Source: Candidatus Moraniibacteriota bacterium (GTDB taxonomy: Bacteria > Patescibacteriota > Minisyncoccia > Moranbacterales > JAPLXC01). From it: a DNA stretch of 40,260 nt. A program made the translations under genes and the position numbers. Shown here in pieces: positions 9,681-17,056 of the stretch. A model generated the notes under the pieces. That model made no database searches. It was not told the origin of the DNA and saw nothing but the letters and a program-made list of their open reading frames with translations. The stretch spans positions 1 through 40,260 of the forward strand of contig JAPLXC010000003.1 in the NCBI GenBank assembly GCA_026396275.1. The letters are read 5' to 3'. The first letter of the stretch is position 1; each line of letters starts with the position of its first letter.

Positions 9681-11150
9681 ATGAGTTTTAGTCGATACAA
9701 TTTAAGATCTTCAAAGAGAAACCAAAAAGGTTCGGCTCTGGTTTATGCCCTGGTAATTTTGGCTATTGTTATGATTATCTTGGTCTCAATGTTGACCTAT
9801 ATCTCAGCACAACTTAAATTTAGCTTCAATCGGGTAGAAAAAGAAAGGGCCTTCCAGACAGCCGAAGCCGGGATTTATTATTACCGCTGGTACTTGGCTC
9901 ATGAAACTTCGGGGAAAACTGCTCAGCAAATCAGTGATTTCTGGGAAGGAGGAACTGCTATCGGGGTATCTTCACCTTATGAAAGTGAATACGAAGGTAT
10001 CGGAAAATACAAAGTTGAGGTAGATGCGCCTGATTCAGGATCAACTATCGTGACTGTTAAATCAACCGGTTGGACGTATAAGATGCCTAACATCACAAGG
10101 ACAGTCCAAGTGCGGTTTCGACGGCCTTCTTGGAGTGAATATATGTGGGTAGTAAATGATTTTATCAATTTTGGCACAGGCGCTGAAGTGTATGGAAAAG
10201 TTCATTCTAATATTGGAATCCTATTTAATGGATTAGCTCATAATGTTGTTTCCTGTCTGGTTCCTTCTTTTAACGATCCAACTCACGGGGGCAGTTATCT
10301 TGATTTTGGCGTACATACTCATCAGGTTCCGGCCGATCCCGCCGCACCCGCTTATCCCTGGCCTGACGGCACTGTTCCTGATCGGCCGGATATTTTTATG
10401 GGCGGCCGCCAGTTTCCCATTCCCGAAGTTAGTTTTAGCGGCATTTTGTCTGATCTGGGTAATATGAAAAGTGAAGCCCAAGGCGGCCACGGAAAATATT
10501 TTGACGCAACGGGAGCAGGAAGAAGAATTATTCTCAAAAGCGATGGCACTTACGATATCTGCACCGTTGATTCTTATCATCACACTGCTTATTACATTAC
10601 AAGTTATTTAAAAAACAGTGGAACAGGAACATGCAGCAGTTGCAGCGAGGACTGCCTTAGCAATTATCCCATTCTTAATGACAGGATTATTTTTGTTGAA
10701 AATAATGCTTGGGTAGAAGGAACAGTGAATAATAAAAGAGTAACCATTGCCGCCGCTAATCTGTCCGGGGGACCGTTAGCCAATATTTATATCGGATTGA
10801 ATGACAGAGGAACAGGCAATATCCGCTATACTAATTATGATTGTAACAATATCATCGGGCTGGTTGCCCAGCAAAATATTTCCATTGTGAGAGATTGTCC
10901 AGACAATTTCGTTGTGGACGCTGCACTTCTAGCCCAGTCCGGACGAATAAGCCGGGGAAACTATGCAATCAATAGAAGTACATTGACGTTCAACGGGGCA
11001 CTTGCATCGTATCTTCAGCCGTATTTTAACACTGGTAATAATGGATTTGGCATTCGTACTTATAACTTTGACAACAATCTCCTCTATTGCCCGCCTCCGT
11101 ATTTTCCAACCGGGACGGAGTATTCCATAGATCTTTGGGAAGAACTGTAA
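9681..11150 (+). CDS. PilX-like pilus assembly protein, large
   Basis: The 489-residue protein begins with a basic stretch, QKGSALVYALVILAIVMIIL and a continuing helix, then EKERAFQTAEAGIYYYRWYL, the hallmark of the PilX N-terminal region. It lacks the Glu5 of classical pilins. The large C-terminal part (about 150-489) is rich in Gly, Asn and aromatic residues and contains a Cys cluster CSSCSEDC near residue 317, which suggests disulfides outside the cell. Its Gly/Asn-rich repeats resemble a beta-helix, but I cannot prove this. It closes the pilin-type block of the operon; 48 bases separate it from the previous gene. Confidence 0.8.
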   Translation: MSFSRYNLRSSKRNQKGSALVYALVILAIVMIILVSMLTYISAQLKFSFNRVEKERAFQTAEAGIYYYRWYLAHETSGKTAQQISDFWEGGTAIGVSSPYESEYEGIGKYKVEVDAPDSGSTIVTVKSTGWTYKMPNITRTVQVRFRRPSWSEYMWVVNDFINFGTGAEVYGKVHSNIGILFNGLAHNVVSCLVPSFNDPTHGGSYLDFGVHTHQVPADPAAPAYPWPDGTVPDRPDIFMGGRQFPIPEVSFSGILSDLGNMKSEAQGGHGKYFDATGAGRRIILKSDGTYDICTVDSYHHTAYYITSYLKNSGTGTCSSCSEDCLSNYPILNDRIIFVENNAWVEGTVNNKRVTIAAANLSGGPLANIYIGLNDRGTGNIRYTNYDCNNIIGLVAQQNISIVRDCPDNFVVDAALLAQSGRISRGNYAINRSTLTFNGALASYLQPYFNTGNNGFGIRTYNFDNNLLYCPPPYFPTGTEYSIDLWEEL

Positions 11151-11154
11151 TATA

Positions 11155-11273
11155 ATTTACTTACAATAAACAACTGACTACTGACAACTAAAAAATATTT
11201 CAATTTATTGTTGTAAGTCGTATATCGCCCGCCTGCCACTGCGAGGCACGAGCGGGCAGGTAAGTTGTAAGTT
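11155..11273. repeat. Composite gap between PilX-like gene and pilM
   Basis: The AT-rich part holds ACTTACAA (11159-11166) and two inverted copies TTGTAAGT (11211-11218 and 11266-11273), so it belongs to the gap-filling hairpin set. A GC-rich palindromic element at 11228-11260 has been inserted between the two right-hand copies. Confidence 0.55.
11228..11260 (-). repeat. GC-rich palindromic element, intergenic copy
   Basis: Read on the minus strand it starts CCTGCCCGC and ends GCAGGCGGG, the same termini as the 36-base copies inside ileS (38023-38058 and 39578-39613). The middle differs. Base composition contrasts sharply with the AT-rich sequence around it. Confidence 0.75.
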
Positions 11274-11280
11274 AATTTTG

Positions 11281-12372
11281 ATGAGTTTTCTCAATAAAAA
11301 AGTTTTGAATTTCACTCACAGTCCTTTCGGACTGGATTTGAGCGACCTTTCGGTTAAAGTGGTTCAGCTGGAGCGGGAAGGGAAAAAGGACAAAATCGTC
11401 AGTTTTGGCACTTCAGCCATTCCGATAGGCAGTATTGTTGATGGGGAAATCATGAAAAAGGAGAATGTTATTTCTGCTATTAAAGAGGCAGTTAAAAAAG
11501 CCGGACCGAAAAAGATCAGGACGAAAAAAGTTATTTGCTCTCTCCCGGAAACCAAGGCCTTTTTGCGAATTATTAGCATTCCCAAGATGGAACAGGAAGA
11601 AATCAAGGAAGCCATAAAATGGGAAATGGAAGCCAATATTCCTCTTCCCATTGATCAGGTATATTATGACTGGCAAATGCTTGAGAAAAAACTTAGCAAA
11701 GAAGCTAACAAAATAGACATACTGGTAGTGGCAGTAGCAAAAAAAGTCGTTGACCAGTTTGTTGAAGTACTGGAACTTTCCGGACTGGCGGTGGAAGGGC
11801 TGGAAATAGAATCCATTGCTCAAACGCGGAGCTTTCTGGATGAAAGAGATGACAAGAAAACGACTCTCATCATTGATTTAGGGGACAGAAGAACAAGTTT
11901 TTCAATTTCCACCGGCACAATTCCTTGTTTTACCTGCAGCATTCCTCTTTCGGCTCAATCAATGACCGATGCTATTTCCAAAGGTCTGAGTATTTCTTTT
12001 GAGGAGGCGGAGAAAACAAAACTAACTTATGGAATCGGATCAGCAGTAAAAAGTGATCCCATTTTCCAGGCGGTAAAACCGGTACTGGAAAACCTGGTTT
12101 CCGAGTTGGAAAAGTCAATTGACTTTTATCTCACCGGATTGCAATACTCTGCTTCTATTGACCAAATAATTATCTGTGGAGGAGGAGCCAATGCTAAGGG
12201 AATCATTCCTTATTTATCTCAAAGGATGAGCAAAACGATAGAACTGGGAAATCCCTGGGTAAGCGTCCATATAGGAAGCAAACTGCCCCTTATTGATAGA
12301 AATAAGTCAGTGCAGTACTCTACCGCCATTGGACTCGCTTTAAAAGGAATTTACTATGAAGATTTATCTTGA
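11281..12372 (+). CDS. pilM: Type IV pilus assembly protein PilM
   Basis: This is the actin-like ATPase of the pilus alignment complex, 363 residues. The phosphate-1 region GLDLSDLSVKVVQL lies at about residues 17-30, the phosphate-2 region LIIDLGDRRTSFSI at about 196-209, and the adenosine-binding segment IICGGGANAKGI at about 299-310. I chose the ATG at 11281; a TTG one codon earlier is the only alternative nearby. The C-terminus overlaps pilN by 17 bases, so the two are translationally coupled. In the known system PilM binds the short cytoplasmic N-terminus of PilN. Confidence 0.92.
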   Translation: MSFLNKKVLNFTHSPFGLDLSDLSVKVVQLEREGKKDKIVSFGTSAIPIGSIVDGEIMKKENVISAIKEAVKKAGPKKIRTKKVICSLPETKAFLRIISIPKMEQEEIKEAIKWEMEANIPLPIDQVYYDWQMLEKKLSKEANKIDILVVAVAKKVVDQFVEVLELSGLAVEGLEIESIAQTRSFLDERDDKKTTLIIDLGDRRTSFSISTGTIPCFTCSIPLSAQSMTDAISKGLSISFEEAEKTKLTYGIGSAVKSDPIFQAVKPVLENLVSELEKSIDFYLTGLQYSASIDQIIICGGGANAKGIIPYLSQRMSKTIELGNPWVSVHIGSKLPLIDRNKSVQYSTAIGLALKGIYYEDLS

Positions 12373-12910
12373 TCTTCTTCCTGAGGAAAAAAAGGAAGAA
12401 ATAAAAAAGAAAAAAGCGTTTTGGATGATTATTCGGCAGGAATTGCGCTTTCTTATTCCGATAATTGTTTTTATTTCCATTTTATTTTCCATCAATTTGA
12501 TTCTGAAAATACAGAGCGACAGTTGGAACGGCATCTATTCCCTTGAGCAATCGCAAAAAGAATATCAGGAACTGAAAACATATGAAGAAGAATTCCGCCA
12601 GGTAAACTCTAAAATATCTTCATTCTCCCGCCTTCAGGAGGGACACTTGTATTGGTCTAATGTTTTTTATCAACTTAGCGATCTCGTTCCCGAAGAAATT
12701 TCAATTAACGGTTTAATAACTAAAGATTATCAGGTTTCTCTTTCGGGAAAAGCGAAAAATCGAAATAATCTCCTGGCGCTGCAGGAAAAAATTCAAAGTT
12801 CCGAGTGCTTTTCCAATGTGAATGTCCCCCTCTCTAATTTAGTGAATAAAGAAAACGTTGATTTTCAGATAGATTTTGAAGTGGCAATTAACTGCTTAAA
12901 AAACAAATGA
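12356..12910 (+). CDS. pilN: Type IV pilus assembly protein PilN
   Basis: The 184-residue protein starts MKIYLDLLPEEKKEE, the PilM-binding motif family (I/V-N-L-LP in classical PilN). A single membrane helix follows at about 33-51 and then a coiled-coil and a small periplasmic ferredoxin-like fold (FYQLSDLVPEEISINGLI is the typical segment). It links PilM to PilO in the inner membrane. It overlaps pilM by 17 bases and pilO by 4 bases. Confidence 0.9.
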   Translation: MKIYLDLLPEEKKEEIKKKKAFWMIIRQELRFLIPIIVFISILFSINLILKIQSDSWNGIYSLEQSQKEYQELKTYEEEFRQVNSKISSFSRLQEGHLYWSNVFYQLSDLVPEEISINGLITKDYQVSLSGKAKNRNNLLALQEKIQSSECFSNVNVPLSNLVNKENVDFQIDFEVAINCLKNK

Positions 12911-13605
12911 AACCGTTCTGGAAAAAATACAGGACCCATCTAATCATTCCGCTTTATCTTGCGTTTATCGGACTGGTATTTTATTTTTCCGTCAGACCGC
13001 TAATTGGGAAAATAAATGAGACCACCAACAGGATCCAGGAGGGAATTGCAAACCAGGAGAACAGGAAAAAGCGACTTGAAGAACTGCCGAAACTGCGAGA
13101 GCAATTCGAGATGATAAAAAATGAAGAAGAAAATTTTTTTCCTCTTTTGACGGAAGACAGGGTCGTAGAGCTGATAGAAAAAATAGAAATGCTTGCTGAA
13201 AATACTGGAAATACAATAATTATTGAAGTTCAGGAATTCAAAGGCAAGGATGCGGCTGGAGCAAAAAAAGGAGGAAAAACGACCGGTCAGGAAGAAAAAT
13301 TACGTTCGGAACTGCCGGGCAGTGATTATCTTGAGATGAAAATCAAACTTGCCGGAAATTATAATAATTTAGTTGATTTCACAAGAAAAATAGAAACAAT
13401 GGAATATCACGCTGACATTGTCTCTTTTGAAATATCTGTCAAGCCGGATACAATCGAAAGTCAGCAGCGGACTCCTGACATATTTTCCACAACAGATTCT
13501 GCCTTGGATAAAAAAATAACCAGCCAGGAAGCTGAAAATATCACTGAAAAAAAAGAGATTGCGCTAAATTCCGTCATCAATGCCGTTTTTTATCTAAAGA
13601 AATAA
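12907..13605 (+). CDS. pilO: Type IV pilus assembly protein PilO
   Basis: The 232-residue protein has a short cytoplasmic N-terminus, one membrane helix at about 13-31, a coiled coil at about 35-75 (NRIQEGIANQENRKKRLEEL) and a C-terminal domain containing YLEMKIKLAGNYNNLVDFTRKIETM, the typical PilO motif. It forms heterodimers with PilN. A Lys/Gly-rich linker at about 115-130 (GAKKGGKTTGQEEKL) is low complexity. The start overlaps the pilN stop (ATGA). Confidence 0.88.
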   Translation: MKPFWKKYRTHLIIPLYLAFIGLVFYFSVRPLIGKINETTNRIQEGIANQENRKKRLEELPKLREQFEMIKNEEENFFPLLTEDRVVELIEKIEMLAENTGNTIIIEVQEFKGKDAAGAKKGGKTTGQEEKLRSELPGSDYLEMKIKLAGNYNNLVDFTRKIETMEYHADIVSFEISVKPDTIESQQRTPDIFSTTDSALDKKITSQEAENITEKKEIALNSVINAVFYLKK

Positions 13606-13609
13606 AAAT

Positions 13610-13942
13610 ATGGACGTAAAAAAAATATTGAAGTTCAATAAAGCGGACTGGAATTTCAAAAAAGCCGGGAAAACTGCGGCAGCTTTTTGGATGCGCCATC
13701 ACCAAATTATTTTCATCTCTTTTTTCCTGTTTGTGGCGGGAGCGGGATTATTTTTGTGGTATCAGAATTTATATAAAGCTGGATGGAGCGAAGAAAGGAA
13801 AAGACAGCATGCTCTTTCCCAAAATCAGGAAGTAAATCTTAAAGAAGGAGAATTCCGGAAAGTGCTTGAAGAAATAACCAGAAGAAAAACTGCTTTCAAT
13901 TCGGAGTATCAGACCATAAAGGATATTTTTAGGCCGTATTAG
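13610..13942 (+). CDS. Small single-pass membrane protein ending the pilus operon
   Basis: The 110-residue protein has a basic N-terminus, one membrane helix at about 33-50 (IIFISFFLFVAGAGLFLW) and a charged, probably helical C-terminal region. I do not recognise a family. It begins 4 bases after pilO, where pilP sits in Gram-negative operons, but it lacks a lipobox and the PilP beta domain. With no outer-membrane secretin in view, it may be a lineage-specific partner of PilN/PilO (inference). Confidence 0.75.
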   Translation: MDVKKILKFNKADWNFKKAGKTAAAFWMRHHQIIFISFFLFVAGAGLFLWYQNLYKAGWSEERKRQHALSQNQEVNLKEGEFRKVLEEITRRKTAFNSEYQTIKDIFRPY

Positions 13943-13956
13943 AATTTGAAAATAGT

Positions 13957-14008
13957 AAAACCCCATCTCTTTATTTCAAGTTTCTTGAAGCGAGATGGGG
14001 TTTTTTTT
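13957..14008. terminator. Bidirectional terminator between pilus operon and minus-strand gene
   Basis: AAAACCCCATCTC (13957-13969) pairs with GAGATGGGGTTTT (13992-14004), with an inner TTCAAG/CTTGAA stem, and T runs follow on both strands. It serves the pilus operon and the convergent small gene at 14018-14275. Confidence 0.9.
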
Positions 14009-14017
14009 GATTCCGGC

Positions 14018-14275
14018 TTATTGGGAAATAGGTGCACCTTTTCCTCCTTTCTTTTCATTCAATATTTCCTGTTCTACTTCCTCGGCTGTCACGATGCCTG
14101 TTCTGTTTTTGCGATTGTCGCGAAATTTAAGAAAGAGCGGCACGATCTTGTTTTTAATTGTTTCGTCAGAAAAACCGCGGATTCTTAGTTCTTTTTCAAT
14201 CTCCTGAATGTTAGGACTTCCTATTCCCCCAGACCGGAATCCTGCGAGAAGGGAACGAATTTTAGTTCTGGCCAC
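14018..14275 (-). CDS. Small basic protein of unknown function
   Basis: The 85-residue product starts MARTKIRSLLAGF when GTG at 14275 is used. I chose this GTG because AAGGAGG lies eight bases upstream; a GTG at 14284 would abut the Shine-Dalgarno and cannot be used well. The protein is mostly helical and charged, with segments NIQEIEKELRIRGFSDETI and TAEEVEQEILNEKKGGKGA. No family is recognised. A consensus-like promoter (14313-14340) and strong Shine-Dalgarno suggest high expression. Confidence 0.75.
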   Translation of the reverse strand: MARTKIRSLLAGFRSGGIGSPNIQEIEKELRIRGFSDETIKNKIVPLFLKFRDNRKNRTGIVTAEEVEQEILNEKKGGKGAPISQ

Positions 14276-14312
14276 TTCTTTCACCTCCTTACTGAAATTT
14301 TTCAGCTTCTAG

Positions 14313-14340
14313 ATGATAGCAGTTTGGGGGTGTTTGTCAA
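14313..14340 (-). promoter_or_regulatory. Sigma70-type promoter of the small gene at 14018
   Basis: On the minus strand TTGACA (14335-14340) is followed after 16 bases by TATCAT (14313-14318). The Shine-Dalgarno AAGGAGG follows about 25 bases later. Confidence 0.8.
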
Positions 14341-14503
14341 TGAGTAAGAATAAAAATGAAAAATGGCTTAAATAAAATAAAAAATTCCGCCATAAGCAGA
14401 CGGCACAAGTGTAAAATAAAAAATTTTTCGCTAGTGCTTCTTCCAGGATTATTCCTTTCAAAATTTTTGGTGCCCCTGCTAGGACTCCCTACCTGCCATG
14501 CTG

Positions 14504-14576
14504 CGTCCCCTGAAGGATTCGAACCCTCAACCTCTTGGTCCGAAGCCAAGCGCTCTATCCATTGAGCTAAGGGGAC
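14504..14576 (-). tRNA. tRNA-Arg (anticodon TCG)
   Basis: The acceptor GTCCCCT pairs with AGGGGAC, the D stem is GCTC/GAGC, the anticodon stem CTTGG/CCAAG encloses loop CTTCGGA with anticodon TCG, and the T arm contains GGTTCGAATCC. The discriminator is G. No CCA is encoded (the next bases are CA), so a CCA-adding enzyme is required. It has a promoter separate from the three tRNAs upstream. Confidence 0.95.
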
Positions 14577-14594
14577 ATATATTCGGCGGGCAGT

Positions 14595-14628
14595 GAAGCT
14601 AGACGCTCTGTTTATTAAACTATGGGCG
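14595..14628 (-). pseudogene. tRNA-like 5' half remnant in the leader of tRNA-Arg(TCG)
   Basis: Minus-strand ATAGTTTAATAAACAGAGCG followed by TCTAGCTTC aligns with the matching part of tRNA-Arg(TCG) at about 20 of 29 positions, and most differences are transitions. A D stem GTTT/GAGC can still pair with wobbles, but the anticodon stem (TCTAG against GCCCG) cannot form and no T arm follows. It looks like a decayed tRNA duplicate. Confidence 0.45.
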
Positions 14629-14667
14629 CGCGCTATGCAGAATAAACTCCGCCCAGCGTGATACTTG

Positions 14668-14694
14668 CCCCGCACTTTGTAAATAGTGCCGGGG
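14668..14694 (-). other. Stable hairpin at the 5' end of the tRNA-Arg(TCG) precursor
   Basis: CCCCGGCACT pairs with AGTGCGGGG across an 8-base loop, with one bulged G. It begins within a few bases of the predicted transcription start from the promoter at 14698-14706, so the pre-tRNA would begin with a capped-off stem, followed by about 90 further leader bases. Confidence 0.55.
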
Positions 14695-14697
14695 TCC

Positions 14698-14706
14698 ATT
14701 ATACCA
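14698..14706 (-). promoter_or_regulatory. Extended -10 promoter for tRNA-Arg(TCG)
   Basis: TGG plus TATAAT on the minus strand, within the word TGTGGTATAAT that is also found before the histidine kinase. No -35 box is evident. It lies between tRNA-His and tRNA-Arg(TCG). Confidence 0.6.
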
Positions 14707-14721
14707 CAGGGGCAATTTTTG

Positions 14722-14793
14722 GGTGGCTAGAGGGAATCGGACCCTCATACCTGGTACCACAAACCAGTGTTCTACCATTGAACTATAGCCACC
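14722..14793 (-). tRNA. tRNA-His (anticodon GTG)
   Basis: The extra 5' G (position -1, at 14793) faces discriminator C, the identity signature of tRNA-His. The acceptor is GTGGCTA/TAGCCAC, the D stem GTTC/GAAC, and the anticodon stem CTGGT/ACCAG encloses TTGTGGT with anticodon GTG. The T loop reads CCGATTC, slightly off TTCGANTC. No full CCA is encoded. Confidence 0.95.
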
Positions 14794-14810
14794 ATAAAAA
14801 AATTTTATTG

Positions 14811-14882
14811 CGCCCTCGGCAGGAATCGAACCCGCATCAATGCCTTAGAAGAGCACCGCTCTATCCATTGAGCTACGAGGGC
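14811..14882 (-). tRNA. tRNA-Arg (anticodon TCT)
   Basis: The acceptor GCCCTCG pairs with CGAGGGC, the D arm is GCTCAATGGATAGAGC, the anticodon loop CTTCTAA gives TCT, and the T arm contains GCGGGTTCGATTCCTGC. The discriminator is G and no CCA is encoded. It is co-transcribed with tRNA-Lys and tRNA-His. Confidence 0.95.
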
Positions 14883-14888
14883 TTAAAG

Positions 14889-14961
14889 TGCGCTGTGCAG
14901 GGATCGAACCTGCGACCTTGGGCTTAAGAGGCCCCTGCTCTACCGGCTGAGCTAACAGCGC
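14889..14961 (-). tRNA. tRNA-Lys (anticodon CTT)
   Basis: The acceptor GCGCTGT pairs with ACAGCGC, the D arm is GCTCAGCCGGTAGAGC, the anticodon loop CTCTTAA gives CTT, and the T arm contains GCAGGTTCGATCCCTGC. The discriminator is A and no CCA is encoded. It is first in the cluster, 15 bases after the promoter's -10 box. Confidence 0.95.
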
Positions 14962-14976
14962 GTTTAAAACAAAAAA

Positions 14977-15005
14977 ATAATACCAGATTAACGAATCAAA
15001 GTCAA
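14977..15005 (-). promoter_or_regulatory. Promoter of the tRNA Lys-Arg-His cluster
   Basis: On the minus strand TTGACT (15000-15005), 17 bases, then TATTAT (14977-14982), preceded by TGG as an extended -10. The word CTGGTATTATT is identical to that of the tRNA-Glu promoter at 22989-23017. Confidence 0.85.
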
Positions 15006-15012
15006 CAAAAAC

Positions 15013-16329
15013 CTACATCCCATGCTCTTCTTTGTACTTCTTCCATTCTTTATTTGACCAGTCATCCGGTTTTTCAGTGAGTTTTTCTTCTCCGGGATGA
15101 GGATATTTAGCCGGGGAGTCGTAAGAGCTGTTAAAGACATCCTTGAGAATTACATTGCCATCCTTGTCTTTCACGATCTGGGTGAACGTAGTTTTCATTG
15201 ACCCGTCCGGGTTACGTTCCAGGACTTTAGGGCCTTCGATTTCTACCGTTCGGCCGTCGCTGACTCCGTAAAACTGGAAAATAAGTTCCGTTCCCTCGAT
15301 TTTTGTCTGAATCAAAATATAGCCGGGAGTATTGTTAATAAACCGCAGGTCAGGACGGGGAATATAAACAGTGGCGTCTATTCCTTGGGGATTATAGTAA
15401 GCGACAGGATAGGCGTGATTTCTCCGGGCGGTAATCTCCAGTCCGGAGTAAATGGCTGCCCGGAAAGCAGTAGTGGAGATCTGACAAATTCCGCCTCCAA
15501 ATTCCGGTTCGGTCTTGTCTTTTTTAATGACTAATTCCGGTGTATATCCGTGCTCGCTGTCAACCGGTCCAAGGGTTTTCACAAAAGAAAATTCCTCTTC
15601 GGGCTTGATTAAAATTCCATTGAAACGACTGGACCCTATCTTAATGTTGTGAATTCTGTTTTTAGGCGATCCCCTAAAATTAGATCTTCCTTCGCCGATC
15701 AAAGTTGTTATGCCTAAGGTATCAATGGCATCGGATTTTATTTCTGACTCCAGAATATTATAAAACAATTCAATCTCTCTTGTCTCCTGAGCGGGAATAC
15801 TGATTACCAGTAAACTTTTAAGTAGCGCCTCATGGCTTTTAGACACGTCGAGTTTAAAACCATTTTCACTTAGGGAAAATGCCGACACCTTGTTATTTTC
15901 AACCTGAAATTTGGCGTTCATCGGGTCTTTGTTCACTTTTCGCTCCAGGTCTTTCAGAAAAGATTGTATTTCCTCCTTTTTAAGTTCTAAGTGAGTCGTT
16001 TTTTTAGTAAACGAGCGCTCTCGTTCGGCAACGGAAAAATCGCACATCAGATGATCACCAGGACAGTAGCTGGTATTTTCTATTTCGGACTTTGAGGAGG
16101 CGGGAAAATAAAGTGCTGATTTTATTCCTATCCACTGGGGAAAAACGTTCTCTGATACAATTTCCTCGTAAGGTCCTATTTTAAGAACCAATTTCTTAAA
16201 GGGGAAATTTTCTTCACTGGAACCAGGCGATTCATTCGCTTTCGCAATGCCGTCAGGCGGAAAAACAGCGGCAGTTGTTAAAAGCAAAAAAATTAGCAGA
16301 AACTTCAATAAAAGCTTTATGCTGCTCAT
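15013..16329 (-). CDS. Exported VanW-family protein
   Basis: The 438-residue protein has a signal peptide (hydrophobic core KLLLKFLLIFLLLTTAAV, cleavage near AKA at about 31). A middle region resembles the PG_binding_4 peptidoglycan-binding domain. The VanW core follows at about 250-370, with RSNFRGSPKNRIHNIKIGS, the segment PGEEFSFVKTLGPV-like, GGGICQISTTAFRAAIYSGLEI and RRNHAYPVAYYNPQGIDATVY. Its enzymatic role is not known; a cell-wall function outside the membrane is likely. I chose ATG at 16329 because a promoter -10 box ends six bases upstream of it; a longer frame beginning at 16374 starts upstream of that promoter and adds non-signal sequence. Confidence 0.88.
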   Translation of the reverse strand: MSSIKLLLKFLLIFLLLTTAAVFPPDGIAKANESPGSSEENFPFKKLVLKIGPYEEIVSENVFPQWIGIKSALYFPASSKSEIENTSYCPGDHLMCDFSVAERERSFTKKTTHLELKKEEIQSFLKDLERKVNKDPMNAKFQVENNKVSAFSLSENGFKLDVSKSHEALLKSLLVISIPAQETREIELFYNILESEIKSDAIDTLGITTLIGEGRSNFRGSPKNRIHNIKIGSSRFNGILIKPEEEFSFVKTLGPVDSEHGYTPELVIKKDKTEPEFGGGICQISTTAFRAAIYSGLEITARRNHAYPVAYYNPQGIDATVYIPRPDLRFINNTPGYILIQTKIEGTELIFQFYGVSDGRTVEIEGPKVLERNPDGSMKTTFTQIVKDKDGNVILKDVFNSSYDSPAKYPHPGEEKLTEKPDDWSNKEWKKYKEEHGM

Positions 16330-16335
16330 AAAATA

Positions 16336-16364
16336 AGCATACTTTAATTTTTGATTTCTAACAA
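16336..16364 (-). promoter_or_regulatory. Promoter of the VanW gene (leaderless)
   Basis: On the minus strand TTGTTA (16359-16364), 17 bases, TATGCT (16336-16341), and then ATG six bases later. The transcription start should coincide with the start codon. Confidence 0.7.
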
Positions 16365-16373
16365 GAATGTCCA

Positions 16374-16409
16374 AAAATAAAAGAGATTTTATGTAATCTC
16401 TTTTATTTT
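16374..16409. terminator. Terminator after hsp20
   Basis: A perfect 15-base-pair stem AAAATAAAAGAGATT / AATCTCTTTTATTTT with loop TTATGT (plus strand). The minus-strand copy ends in a T-rich arm, suiting the hsp20 transcript. It sits just upstream of the VanW promoter. Confidence 0.75.
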
Positions 16410-16445
16410 AGAAAAGATATGGCGTCAAAATGCCGCGGCGGCTTA

Positions 16446-16943
16446 CTAGAAGCCCCGCACCTGAATCTTTTTTAATTTGGTGGTATCGGCTTTGGGCAAG
16501 CGCACAGTCAGTATTCCATTCTTAAGAGACGCTTCGGCTTTTTCGGGAAGAACATCTACCGGTAGAACAACCGAGCGAGAAAAAGGACCCCAATAGCATT
16601 CCTGATAATAGTAATTTTCCGGAGTGACTTCTTCTTCGTTTTTTCTTTCTCCCCGGATAGTAACCATATCGTTGTTGATGGAAACATCAAGATCTTCCGG
16701 CTTTACTCCCGCGATGGTGGATTTAATGACGATGTCATTCTCGGTCTGATATACGTCAATTGTCAGCTGCCCTTCAGTTTCGCCTCCCCAGCTTTCATCC
16801 CGGACAGCTGGAGAAGAGTTGGTCCGCATGACCATTTCTGTTTCTTCCTCCTCGGAAAATACTGGCGCTGATTCTCCTTGATTATTCTCAACCTTCCTGG
16901 CGCCGGTTATTCGTTCCAGGAATGATATTTTTGTCTTTGCCAT
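16446..16943 (-). CDS. Small heat-shock protein (Hsp20/alpha-crystallin)
   Basis: This is an ATP-independent holdase of 165 residues. A disordered acidic N-terminal region (about 1-58) precedes the alpha-crystallin domain (about 60-155): QLTIDVYQTENDIVIKSTIAGVKPEDLDVSI, then MVTIRGERK and the signature ASLKNGILTVRLPKA. The tail is short and lacks a clear IXI motif. No Shine-Dalgarno precedes the ATG. A promoter lies 85 bases upstream inside the end of the PrsW-like gene. I found no CIRCE element here, unlike groEL. Confidence 0.95.
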   Translation of the reverse strand: MAKTKISFLERITGARKVENNQGESAPVFSEEEETEMVMRTNSSPAVRDESWGGETEGQLTIDVYQTENDIVIKSTIAGVKPEDLDVSINNDMVTIRGERKNEEEVTPENYYYQECYWGPFSRSVVLPVDVLPEKAEASLKNGILTVRLPKADTTKLKKIQVRGF

Positions 16944-17027
16944 ATTGTTTAATTGATTTTTTGACCACTTGTCGGATGTTTTAGCGGTCAGTTTTATCCT
17001 AGCTTAAGAATTATATCTGACTTTCTT

Positions 17028-17056
17028 ATTATAAAATGGAATTGTCTATGATGCAA
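17028..17056 (-). promoter_or_regulatory. hsp20 promoter
   Basis: On the minus strand TTGCAT (17051-17056), 17 bases, TATAAT (17028-17033). A second TATAAT lies about 16 bases downstream. The predicted leader is about 78 bases and contains GTCAG/CTGAC arms that could form a weak hairpin, a possible place for a thermosensor. Confidence 0.75.

Noticed and set aside
14337-14927. Open reading frames across the tRNA cluster
   Set aside because: They are translations of tRNA genes and their leaders, such as the plus-strand frames running through tRNA-Arg and tRNA-His.
16330-16374. Upstream ATG for the VanW gene
   Set aside because: It lies upstream of a good promoter whose -10 box ends six bases before the ATG at 16329, and only the shorter form begins with a proper signal peptide.
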